A stretch of DNA of 64,000 nucleotides, taken from contig NZ_JAUMKC010000017.1 of the NCBI RefSeq assembly GCF_030519355.1, positions 1-64,000 on the forward strand. The letters are read 5' to 3'. The translations under genes were made by a program, and so were the position numbers. The notes beneath the pieces are model-generated. The model was not told the origin of the DNA and searched no databases. It worked only from the letters and a program-made list of their open reading frames with translations. Below, one piece after another: positions 5,628 to 13,059 of this stretch (position 1 is the first letter of the stretch; each line of letters opens with the position of its first letter). The DNA is from Mucilaginibacter sp. L3T2-6 (lineage in GTDB: Bacteria; Bacteroidota; Bacteroidia; Sphingobacteriales; Sphingobacteriaceae).

Positions 5628-5722
5628 CATGGGATGCTGGAGGTCGGAAGTTCGAATCTTCTCATCCCGACAGGAGAAGCCAAAAAGCCTTAAGTCAAAA
5701 ATCTTGAGGCTTTTTGCATTTA
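5628..5722 (+). repeat. Right 95-bp attachment repeat with tRNA-Pro 3' remnant (attR-like)
   Basis: It is the second copy of the 95-bp repeat. It carries the tRNA 3' half without the 5' half, so no tRNA can form; base 37 has changed to A. It includes a second copy of the terminator hairpin (5682-5714). Confidence 0.85.
5682..5714 (+). terminator. Displaced tRNA-Pro terminator
   Basis: It has the same AAAAAGCCTTAAG...CTTGAGGCTTTTT hairpin as at 2497-2529, now standing just before the backbone gene at 5838. Confidence 0.7.
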
Positions 5723-5837
5723 ACCCATTCCTTCATTTTAATTGTTGATATCTTAACAATTTAAACGTTTTGGTGTTAAGCTGATGTTAATGTAAGTACT
5801 TTAAATACGCATCTTGATGTACCCTGCCCATACTGCC

Positions 5838-6536
5838 ATGAAAATAAATAAGCGCGCCATGCCTGTTAACGCGTTTTTTCTTTTGCAAATCCTGATAACT
5901 GTATTCTTTGCAGGAAATGTTTTTGGCCAGGATGTAAAGACCGAAGAACAACCCAAAACGCCTGCACAAACCAAAACTACCACACAAGTAAAGGTACAGG
6001 CGGCTCAGGTGAACAACTTTATCCAGCGGTTTGATGACAAGTTTTTAATTAACCTGGCCTTAAAACGCAATGATACCGAAACCAAAGAAATGCTGTTTTT
6101 ATCCAATTCGCTGCCGTATGTTTCCTACGGCATACCGGTAGGTTTAATGGTTGGCGGTATTATACGGAATGATAGCCAAATGCGCCAGAACGCTTTATAT
6201 GTAGGCAGCAGCGCTGCCATTACCCTGGGTGCTACGTTACTGATCAAGGCAATATTTAAGCGCCGGAGGCCGTTTGTACAAAACTTAAAAATCGTAGCAG
6301 TTTACAACGCCGGCAGCACCTCGTTCCCTTCCGGGCATACTTCAACAAGCTTCTCGGTGGCAACTGCATTGTCAAGGGCTTATCCAAAATGGTATGTAAT
6401 AGCGCCTTCGTATTTGTGGGCAGGCGCAGTAGGCTACTCCCGCATGTATTTAGGCGTACACTACCCGAGCGATGTTTTTGGCGGGGCTGTATTGGGCACC
6501 ACTACATCGTGGCTATTAAGGCCTGCTTTTAAATAA
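5838..6536 (+). CDS. PAP2-family membrane-associated phosphatase
   Basis: This is a 232-residue protein from ATG 5838. An upstream in-frame ATG at 5814 would add eight residues before the signal peptide and is less likely. An N-terminal signal (about 20 hydrophobic residues ending in VFGQ) precedes a Gln/Lys-rich linker. The three phosphatase motifs are present in order: KAIFKRRRP (KX6RP), FPSGHTS (PSGH) and SRMYLGVHYPSD (SRX5HX3D). The family hydrolyses lipid phosphates such as undecaprenyl pyrophosphate or phosphatidic acid at the membrane. It is the first backbone gene right of the island. The substrate cannot be fixed from sequence. Confidence 0.85.
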   Translation: MKINKRAMPVNAFFLLQILITVFFAGNVFGQDVKTEEQPKTPAQTKTTTQVKVQAAQVNNFIQRFDDKFLINLALKRNDTETKEMLFLSNSLPYVSYGIPVGLMVGGIIRNDSQMRQNALYVGSSAAITLGATLLIKAIFKRRRPFVQNLKIVAVYNAGSTSFPSGHTSTSFSVATALSRAYPKWYVIAPSYLWAGAVGYSRMYLGVHYPSDVFGGAVLGTTTSWLLRPAFK

Positions 6537-6751
6537 GCACAAAAGCCAGGACGCTCGCTAGCCGATAATAATAACCTATGGCATTGAATCTAAAGCGTCA
6601 AGTCCTGCCTTCTGATCGCATTCCAAACTATGCCGGTAAGCCGGATGGCGATTCTCTCACTCAGCGAAGGAAAGTCAAATAGCGCTTCTGTGGCCGGTAC
6701 ACCAAAACATTAAAATTTGCTACTTTAGAACCGGCTCTTCCGCATCAACTT

Positions 6752-7645
6752 ATGGAGAAAAAAAAAGCTGGCATACCTTATTATACCGAAATCAACGATT
6801 TCCTGGCATCTATACCCTGGCCGGCCCGCACGGATGACCCGGACTTTTACTGTTTGCGGTTAGAACAGCTGGATCAGGATGTGCAGGTCTACCGGCCGCC
6901 CTTTAAAAGGTCTTTTTATTTTTTTGCGTTGCTCATCAATTCCGGGAATATAGAAGTTAGCTATGGCGATCATACCATTAACAACCCCGACTCGTACCTC
7001 GTATTTCATTCGCCGAACCTGGTGTACAGCTTTTCGCATAACAACGCGCTCAAAGGATATGTTGTTTATTTTAAGCCGGGGTGTTTTTCATTTTTTAAAC
7101 CCGATTTCCATCAGCAGTTCCCCCTGTTTGACCGTTTGCATACCAACCTTTTTAAATTTGACCGCTCCACATTCGAACAGTTAACACCGCATTTTGAAGC
7201 AGTGTTTACAGCTTATGAACGATCAGCAAGGGCGCAGCATATAGAGGCAAGATTAAAATTGCTCGGACTGTTGTACCACCTGCATGATTTTGACCTGCAA
7301 AGGAATATAAGCCCGGTTAACCCGCAACAAAGCTTACTGCGCAGATTTATCCAGCTGATAGATAATCATTATATAGATAAACGTACCGTACAGGAATACG
7401 CCGATATGCTTTCTGTTTCCGCTAATTATCTCTCCCAGTGTGTTAAACAGGTCTCCGGGAAAAACGCGCTTACTTTTATTACCGGTCGCCTGGCTAATGA
7501 AGCCAGGGCGCTTATTCAGTACACCGACCTGGAAATTGCACAGATAGCTTACCAGCTTAATTTTTCGGATCCTGCTAATTTTGGCAAATTCTTTAAAAAA
7601 CAAATCGGCTTGTCGCCTTCTGAGTTCAGGAGAGCGCGCAGGTAA
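6752..7645 (+). CDS. AraC-family transcriptional regulator
   Basis: This is a 297-residue protein. Residues ~30-180 form a cupin-like sensor domain of the kind that binds small ligands, and residues ~195-297 hold two helix-turn-helix units. The first contains YADMLSVSANYLSQCVK; the second contains IAQIAYQLNFSDPANFGKFF and the signature GLSPSEFRR. The protein is cytoplasmic, binds DNA and responds to an unknown inducer. It stands alone, 107 bases before the VOC gene at 7749, which may be among its targets. The ATG at 6752 follows a run with no clear ribosome-binding site, as is common in this phylum. Confidence 0.88.
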   Translation: MEKKKAGIPYYTEINDFLASIPWPARTDDPDFYCLRLEQLDQDVQVYRPPFKRSFYFFALLINSGNIEVSYGDHTINNPDSYLVFHSPNLVYSFSHNNALKGYVVYFKPGCFSFFKPDFHQQFPLFDRLHTNLFKFDRSTFEQLTPHFEAVFTAYERSARAQHIEARLKLLGLLYHLHDFDLQRNISPVNPQQSLLRRFIQLIDNHYIDKRTVQEYADMLSVSANYLSQCVKQVSGKNALTFITGRLANEARALIQYTDLEIAQIAYQLNFSDPANFGKFFKKQIGLSPSEFRRARR

Positions 7646-7748
7646 TCAAATTCACCTGCTTATCCAAGTTTTTGACCAGACCTCCCGCCCCAAACTACTT
7701 TTATTTGTTCATTGAATTTAATTGTAACCTATCAATCAAAAGCATTAA

Positions 7749-8156
7749 ATGACAACTAAAGTATTTATTAATCTCCCGGTAAAAAACCTGGCGAAATCTA
7801 AGGAGTTCTTTCAAAATCTTGGCTTTTCATTCAATCCGCAGTTTACAGACGAAAAGGCTGGCTGTATGATAGTAAGCGACAGCATTTTTGTAATGCTGCT
7901 TACCGAAAACTATTTCAAATCTTTCATCGATACAGAAGTGTGCGATGCGCATCGCTCAACAGAAGTGCTTATTGCGCTCGATACCGCATCGGCAGATGAA
8001 GTAAAAATGTTTATCAACAAAGCCGAATCACTGGGCGGCACTATTTATGCCACGCCAAAAGACCACGGTTTTATGTACCAGCACAGCTTTGCCGACCTGG
8101 ATGGGCATAAATGGGAGATGGCCTACGTGGACATGAGTAATTTTCCTCAATCGTAA
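7749..8156 (+). CDS. VOC-family (glyoxalase/bleomycin-resistance fold) protein
   Basis: This is a 135-residue protein. It opens VFINLPVKNLAKSKEFF, the first beta-alpha unit of the vicinal-oxygen-chelate fold, and ends FADLDGHKWEMAYVD, the second metal-ligand strand. In between lies VLIALDTASADEVKMFI. The variant resembles the PhnB/extradiol-dioxygenase-like group annotated as glyoxalase or lactoylglutathione lyase-like, but substrate is not predictable. It lies 13 bases before the YdeI-like gene at 8169, so the two are probably one operon. Confidence 0.82.
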   Translation: MTTKVFINLPVKNLAKSKEFFQNLGFSFNPQFTDEKAGCMIVSDSIFVMLLTENYFKSFIDTEVCDAHRSTEVLIALDTASADEVKMFINKAESLGGTIYATPKDHGFMYQHSFADLDGHKWEMAYVDMSNFPQS

Positions 8157-8168
8157 CGATAAACAATT

Positions 8169-8783
8169 ATGAGCCACAACCCAGTAATTGACAACTACAT
8201 TGCCAATGCGGAAGATTTTGCAAAGCCGATTTTGACACATTGGCGCAAACTTATTCACGAAAGCGGCCCGGACATAACAGAAGCTATAAAATGGGCCCTG
8301 CCGCATTTTGAATATAAAAACGACAACCTTTGCGTAATGGCATCCTATAAAAACCATTGCTCTTTCTCGTTCTTAAAAGACAGCCTGATGACTGATTCGC
8401 GGCTAAAGGCAAACAAGGATTTAAAACCCATCCAAAGATTTTTGGGAAAGGTGAGCAAAATGAGCGATTTGCCGCCCGACGAAGAATTCATCGCCATGCT
8501 TAAAGAAGCCCGGAAGCTAAATGAGCAGGGCATAAAAGTTAAAAGAGAAAAACCCGAAACAGAAAACCCCAAAATAGTGGAAACGCCCGATTACCTATTG
8601 GCGGCATTGGCGGATAACCCTAAGGCAAAGGAGGTTTTTGAAAGTAAATCTAATTCCTTCCGCAAGGAATATATTATCTGGATTACGGATGCCAAAACAG
8701 ATGAAACGCGGCAAAAAAGAATAAGTGAAGCATTGGAATGGATAGCCGAAGGGAAAGGGCGGTTTTGGAAACACCAAAAATAG
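8169..8783 (+). CDS. YdeI/OmpD-associated (DUF1801 + OmdA) family protein
   Basis: This is a 204-residue protein. The N-terminal ~120 residues match the DUF1801 fold (ITEAIKWALPHFEYKNDNL, KNHCSFSFLKDSLM). The C-terminal ~60 residues match the OmdA/YdeI tail (LADNPKAKEVFESKSNSFRK, TDETRQKRISEALEWI). Proteins of this build are called bacteriocin-protection or YdeI-like proteins; their biochemical role is not firmly known. It is cytoplasmic, with no signal peptide, and follows the VOC gene by 13 bases. Confidence 0.85.
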   Translation: MSHNPVIDNYIANAEDFAKPILTHWRKLIHESGPDITEAIKWALPHFEYKNDNLCVMASYKNHCSFSFLKDSLMTDSRLKANKDLKPIQRFLGKVSKMSDLPPDEEFIAMLKEARKLNEQGIKVKREKPETENPKIVETPDYLLAALADNPKAKEVFESKSNSFRKEYIIWITDAKTDETRQKRISEALEWIAEGKGRFWKHQK

Positions 8784-8823
8784 CGGCTCCAATCCCGGGT
8801 TCACATTAATGTATGTTCAGTCA

Positions 8824-8853
8824 AAAGCCTCGAGCCGAAAGTCTTGAGGCTTT
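8824..8853 (+). terminator. Terminator after the VOC/YdeI-like operon
   Basis: AAAGCCTCGAG and CTTGAGGCTTT form a stem with one wobble around an 8-base loop, about 40 bases after the YdeI-like stop. Confidence 0.7.
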
Positions 8854-8931
8854 GCTGTTTACATCGCTTCGGTAGCTTTGATTAAAACAACCGGCCATAA
8901 ATCTTTAATTTAGCAAACACATTAATCGTCT

Positions 8932-9153
8932 ATGGTTGATATTGCTCTGCCGGTAGGTTTTTTAATTATCGCTGTCCTTATTTTCGCAGGGATTAATAAA
9001 GGATTGAATTTACTGTTCCGAATGCTGCCTGACTCATCTTTTCGGTCATTTATGGTATCAACATCCGGCAGCGTTTTGACTGTTTTTGTATCGCTCTTGC
9101 TGCTTTTCGTGGTAATCGTAGTTGTGGCAATAAACTCAGGCATCCAATGTTGA
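8932..9153 (+). CDS. Small two-helix membrane protein
   Basis: This is a 73-residue protein of unknown function. Two strongly hydrophobic spans (residues ~4-22, LPVGFLIIAVLIFAG, and ~47-68, VLTVFVSLLLLFVVIVVV) flank a short loop with basic and polar residues. It is clearly a membrane protein, with a free-standing ATG at 8932. An overlapping minus-strand frame is a shadow. It stands alone between a terminator and the DUF1365 gene. Confidence 0.55.
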   Translation: MVDIALPVGFLIIAVLIFAGINKGLNLLFRMLPDSSFRSFMVSTSGSVLTVFVSLLLLFVVIVVVAINSGIQC

Positions 9154-9232
9154 AGCAGAACGTCGCATTTCAATAAAAACATTCAACAAATATCCCGCCA
9201 TCCATTCCCGGGCTTAATCCGTATATTCACAT

Positions 9233-10030
9233 ATGCTAAACTCCTGCCTGTACAAAGCCCGCGTAATGCACAACCGGTTTGCCCCAAAACAAAACCGGTT
9301 TCATTACAACGTGTTTATGTTTTACCTGGATTTAGCTGAGATAGATGCCCTGCATCAACGGCTAAAATTCATGAGCCGCAACCGCTTCAACCTGTTTAAT
9401 TTTCGGGACAAGGACCATTTACAGCTGCCAAAGGATAATCCGGACAACTCCAAAAACATAAGGCAGCACATAACAAGCTATCTGCTGGCAAACAACGTAA
9501 ACATTGGCAACGGCCGCATTATGCTGCTGACCAATCTTTGCACACTGGGCTATCAGTTTAACCCGGTTTCATTTTATTTCTGTTACAACGAGGACGATGA
9601 GCCTGTATGCTCCGTGGTTGAAGTATGCAATACCTTTTTGGAAATGAAACCATACTTTATTGGCCCAGATGCCAAAACGAGTGACGGCTTCAGGCTGAAC
9701 ACCGGGAAATTTTTTTATGTGTCGCCCTTTATCGGCATGGACACCTGTTTTGATTTCGACCTCCACATACCCGGCAAGAAATTACAGATAAAAATAGACG
9801 ATTATGATAAAGACGGCAACCGCTTTTTCGTCAGCACGCTTAGCGGGGAACGCCGGCCGCTTACTGATAAAACGCTGCTGCTGTATTTCTTCAGTTTTCC
9901 CTTAATTACGCTAAAGGTGATCGGCCTTATACACTGGCAGGCGCTAAAGCTTTGGATTAAAAAAATACCTTACCATAAAAAAGTGGATGATTTACACCTC
10001 CAAAAAGATGTCTTCCGCCCCTACAACTAA
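9233..10030 (+). CDS. DUF1365 family protein
   Basis: This is a 265-residue protein. The start LNSCLYKARVMHNRFAPKQN and the central TNLCTLGYQFNPVSFYFCYN followed by VVEVCNTF are hallmarks of DUF1365. Genes of this family travel with cyclopropane-fatty-acid synthase and often with a FAD amine oxidase, and are thought to act in fatty-acyl modification, but the reaction is not established. The cfa-like gene follows 85 bases downstream on the same strand, in keeping with that pairing; the amine-oxidase partner is not in this window. Confidence 0.9.
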   Translation: MLNSCLYKARVMHNRFAPKQNRFHYNVFMFYLDLAEIDALHQRLKFMSRNRFNLFNFRDKDHLQLPKDNPDNSKNIRQHITSYLLANNVNIGNGRIMLLTNLCTLGYQFNPVSFYFCYNEDDEPVCSVVEVCNTFLEMKPYFIGPDAKTSDGFRLNTGKFFYVSPFIGMDTCFDFDLHIPGKKLQIKIDDYDKDGNRFFVSTLSGERRPLTDKTLLLYFFSFPLITLKVIGLIHWQALKLWIKKIPYHKKVDDLHLQKDVFRPYN

Positions 10031-10115
10031 TCAAAATTTTGTAAATTCAAAAAACTTTCAGCTGGTTAGTTTACGTACATGCCGATAAAATAATTCGTTA
10101 CGCGCAGCATAAATC

Positions 10116-11354
10116 ATGGCCAATACCGTCACACTCATCAGGAAAAGCAATTTTTACCAGGATTTGGTGTTGAGATTCCTTGGCAAAATGCAGAATGGCC
10201 TGCTTTTTCTCACCCTGCCGGATGGGCGGCAGGTAAGTATCGGTAACGGCGAAGGCCATATTACAGCCAGCATTGTTGTTAACAGCGATGAGTTTTATAA
10301 ACGTATTATTCTTTTTGGCGATATTGGTTTTGGTGAAGCTTATGTGGATGGGTTATGGGATACCGATAATATCACTAACGTAATCAAATGGGTACTGTTG
10401 AACGTAGATAACGCTCCGGGTGTTTCGGGCAGTAAGGTACAAACGCTGTCGCTTAACTTGTTAAAATTATTCAATAAGCTCTCACATCTTAAGCGGGCCA
10501 ACACGGTCGAAGGGTCCCGCAAAAATATATCTGAACATTACGACCTTAACAACGATTTCTTCGCCAGCTTTCTCGACCCGACCATGACATATTCTGCGGC
10601 GTACTTTTACCGCGACGGACTCAGCTTGCAGGAAGCGCAGCTGGCTAAATATGAACGGCTATGCAGGCAGCTGCATTTGCGGCCCGCAGACCACGTACTT
10701 GAAATTGGCAGCGGCTGGGGTGGCAATGCTATTTACATGGCAAAGACCTACGGCTGCAAAGTTACCTCGCTAACCATATCCGAAGAACAGCATAAGTTTG
10801 CCCTGGGGCGCGTTGAAGCCGAAGGCTTATCGCACAAGGTCACTATCCTTTTAAAGGACTACCGGGAGATGAATGGCACATTCGATAAGATAGTATCCGT
10901 TGAGATGCTGGAGGCTGTGGGAGCAAAATACCTCGATGCGTATTTTAAAAAATGCCACCAGTTGCTCACTAAAGACGGAATACTGGCACTGCAGGTTATC
11001 ACCTCGCCCGATTCGAGATTCGAAAGCCTCAGAAAAGGTGTGGATTGGATACAAAAACATATCTTCCCCGGTTCCCTGCTGCCATCGGTAGCCGCCATTA
11101 ACGGCGCAGTTAACCGTACCGGCGATTTAACGATGCTTGATTTAAAGGATATCGGCCTTGATTATGCAAAAACGCTAAAGCTGTGGTACGATTCATTTAA
11201 TGCGAACCTGACAAAAGTAAAATCACTGGGCTTTGACGATACCTTTATCCGTAAATGGAATTATTATCTCTGCTACTGTGAAGCGGCTTTTGCCATGCGC
11301 AATATAAATGTAATGCAGCTGGTATATGCAAGGCCGAATAATATCAACAGGTAG
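10116..11354 (+). CDS. cfa: Cyclopropane-fatty-acyl-phospholipid synthase
   Basis: This is a 412-residue, SAM-dependent enzyme that adds a methylene bridge to unsaturated acyl chains of membrane phospholipids. Residues ~140-160 contain ISEHYDLNNDFFASFLDPTM, the conserved entry to the methyltransferase domain. VLEIGSGWGGNAIYMA is the SAM-binding motif I, and YYLCYCEAAFAMRNI near the end is the usual C-terminal signature. It pairs with the upstream DUF1365 gene. The family includes related methyltransferases, so mycolic-acid-type or other acyl methylation is not excluded. Confidence 0.9.
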   Translation: MANTVTLIRKSNFYQDLVLRFLGKMQNGLLFLTLPDGRQVSIGNGEGHITASIVVNSDEFYKRIILFGDIGFGEAYVDGLWDTDNITNVIKWVLLNVDNAPGVSGSKVQTLSLNLLKLFNKLSHLKRANTVEGSRKNISEHYDLNNDFFASFLDPTMTYSAAYFYRDGLSLQEAQLAKYERLCRQLHLRPADHVLEIGSGWGGNAIYMAKTYGCKVTSLTISEEQHKFALGRVEAEGLSHKVTILLKDYREMNGTFDKIVSVEMLEAVGAKYLDAYFKKCHQLLTKDGILALQVITSPDSRFESLRKGVDWIQKHIFPGSLLPSVAAINGAVNRTGDLTMLDLKDIGLDYAKTLKLWYDSFNANLTKVKSLGFDDTFIRKWNYYLCYCEAAFAMRNINVMQLVYARPNNINR

Positions 11355-11601
11355 TTGATAGACCATAGTCCATAGACCATAGTAGCTGCATATAAACTTC
11401 TTACCATGGTCCATGGACTATGGTCTATCGACTTTTGCTATCATCTATATAGTCCATAGACCACAGTAGCTGCACATGAACTTCTTACCATAGTCCATAG
11501 TAGCTGCACATAAACTTCTTACCATAGTCCATAGACCATAGTAGCTGCTGCTGCATATAACTTCTTACCATGGTCCATGGACTATGGTCTATCGACTTTT
11601 A
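11354..11601. repeat. Word-repeat array between convergent genes
   Basis: Four partial units share GTAGCTGCA(C/T)AT and ACTTCTTACCAT (around 11382, 11466, 11500 and 11541). They are embedded in runs of the words CCATAGTC, CATAGACC and CATGGTCC, which are self-complementary and can form many alternative hairpins. The array sits exactly between the ends of cfa and of the transporter gene, and its edge encodes the last residues of the transporter. It probably ends transcription from both sides. Confidence 0.8.
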
Positions 11602-12951
11602 CTATGATCTATCAACCCGGTTCTCCTTAAATCTTGTAAAAGCTAAACAGGCCAGCAGGCAAAGTGCAAAGCCGCAAATCCCGTTTAAACGCAACCCAAA
11701 ATCATTGCCTGGGTCTTTACCATAAATGGTGAGGTAGGCAAATAAGGCTATGCCCAGCGTTTGTCCCAGCTTTACAAACAGGTACTTTACAGCAAAGAAC
11801 ATTCCTTCGCGATTATCGCCGGTTTCGCGGGCATCAATTTGTGCTATCTCAGCCAATATAGCGTTCGGTAATATGCCAAGCGCCGCTAATGGGAATGATG
11901 CACAAATAACCAGCGTATAAACCTGCACCTTAGGCGGCAATGGTATTTTGCCAAGAAAAAATATTAAAGCGAAAATTAAGCTCAGCAACCCAAATGAAAA
12001 TATCACAATAGGCTTTTTCCCTATCCGCTTTGAAAGATAGTTGATCAGCGGGTAAAACCATAGCGACACCAATACCATAATACCCATAAGCAAGCCGCCC
12101 ATCGATTCATTAAGCGGCAGCAGCACCGTGATAAAGTAAAGCAATCCACTGGAGATAATACTCAACGCCATGTAAAACGAAAAGTCTGATATGAGGTAGT
12201 ATTTAAAATTGTGTTGTTTGAACGTTTTTTTTATTGCCGGGAATAAATGCAGGTGCGACGGTTTGCTTTTTGAGTATTTGCGCTCATCAATGGCAAGCAC
12301 GGGCACCAGCATGGTAAGACCAGAGAGAATGGCGAGGCCCCAGATGGTATACTGAACGGCGGTGTCGCGGTTGGTCACATTAAAAAAATGCTGAACCAGG
12401 TCGGCATAGTTATTTACCAATGCGCCGATAATAATGCCGATTACAAATCCCACCTGCTGAAACGAGGAAAGCTTTACCTTTTCGGCAGCTGTATCTGCAA
12501 GCTCGGGGAGCAGGGCGTTATAAGGGATAACGTAAGTAGTAACGCTCATAAAAAACAACACCAGCGTACAACCCAGCCATACTGCATTGCGGATGCTCTC
12601 GTGCTGTACCGGCGGGTGAAACGTAATGGCACAGAAAAAGACGGCAGGAACAATAGCCCATTTCATAAACGGAATTCGCCGCCCGTTTTTGTGATTGCTT
12701 TTGTCGCTAAGGGAAGCCACAAACGGATCGAACATAGCATCAATAAGACGACCGGCCGGGATGATTACCGACAATAAATTAAATATACCGAATATAAGCA
12801 GCTGTGGTACAAAGGGTGTGAGGCCCGCATTTGATGGCGGCAGGTAAAAATAGGGGAGCATAACTATGATGAGATTGGTCATGATGCTCCAGCCTATCAT
12901 TCCGCAGGCATAGGCAAGTTGTTTTTTAAAGGGCAGTCTTTCGGCTGGCAT
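11602..12951 (-). CDS. MFS transporter of the GPH (sugar:cation symporter) type
   Basis: This is a 449-residue, 12-helix transporter. ATG 12951 (start PAERLPFKKQLAYACG) is chosen over an in-frame TTG four codons earlier. The loop IDAMFDPFVASLSDKSNHKN followed by GRRIPFMKWAI carries the D-x4-DP and GRRxPF signatures of glycoside-pentoside-hexuronide symporters. It is divergent to the GH172 gene at 13060 with about 110 bases between, so import of the sugar released by that enzyme is a reasonable inference. The substrate is unknown. The C-terminus overlaps the word-repeat array. Confidence 0.85.
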   Translation of the reverse strand: MPAERLPFKKQLAYACGMIGWSIMTNLIIVMLPYFYLPPSNAGLTPFVPQLLIFGIFNLLSVIIPAGRLIDAMFDPFVASLSDKSNHKNGRRIPFMKWAIVPAVFFCAITFHPPVQHESIRNAVWLGCTLVLFFMSVTTYVIPYNALLPELADTAAEKVKLSSFQQVGFVIGIIIGALVNNYADLVQHFFNVTNRDTAVQYTIWGLAILSGLTMLVPVLAIDERKYSKSKPSHLHLFPAIKKTFKQHNFKYYLISDFSFYMALSIISSGLLYFITVLLPLNESMGGLLMGIMVLVSLWFYPLINYLSKRIGKKPIVIFSFGLLSLIFALIFFLGKIPLPPKVQVYTLVICASFPLAALGILPNAILAEIAQIDARETGDNREGMFFAVKYLFVKLGQTLGIALFAYLTIYGKDPGNDFGLRLNGICGFALCLLACLAFTRFKENRVDRS

Positions 12952-13012
12952 AGTTATATACAAATATCAGTAATAAATATGGCTGTATCCTAAAATACTG
13001 TTCGGGGCTTTA

Positions 13013-13020
13013 TACATTTG
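13013..13020 (+). promoter_or_regulatory. Possible -7 box for the GH172 gene
   Basis: TACATTTG fits TAnnTTTG and lies 40 bases before ATG 13060. No clear -33 TTG is seen at 19 bases. Confidence 0.45.
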
Positions 13021-13059
13021 GGTGATTTGCTACCTTTAATTTTCCACATCCCTGCAATT

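Larger units (their letters stand above)
2443..5722. mobile_element. 3.2-kb tRNA-Pro-associated genomic island without integrase
   Basis: It is bounded by a 95-bp direct repeat (2443-2537 and 5628-5722; two mismatches) that starts in the anticodon loop of tRNA-Pro and runs through its terminator, the typical footprint of a tyrosine-recombinase integration. The element sits on the 3' side of the intact tRNA, and the right copy is the displaced original tRNA end. Inside are an unknown minus-strand gene, an AAA-type ATPase, a small membrane protein, hairpin-rich repeats, and TGTATACGGT motifs near both ends. No integrase is visible, so it must have been moved in trans or has lost that gene. Confidence 0.75.

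Noticed and set aside
641..5722. A complete integron with integrase
   Set aside because: No tyrosine recombinase gene is found on either strand, so only a cassette-like cluster can be claimed.
5814..5837. Upstream ATG for the PAP2 gene
   Set aside because: The added residues come before a good signal peptide that starts at 5838.
9569..9766. Minus-strand open frame inside the DUF1365 gene
   Set aside because: Shadow of a clear coding gene; many similar shadows over other genes were dropped for the same reason.
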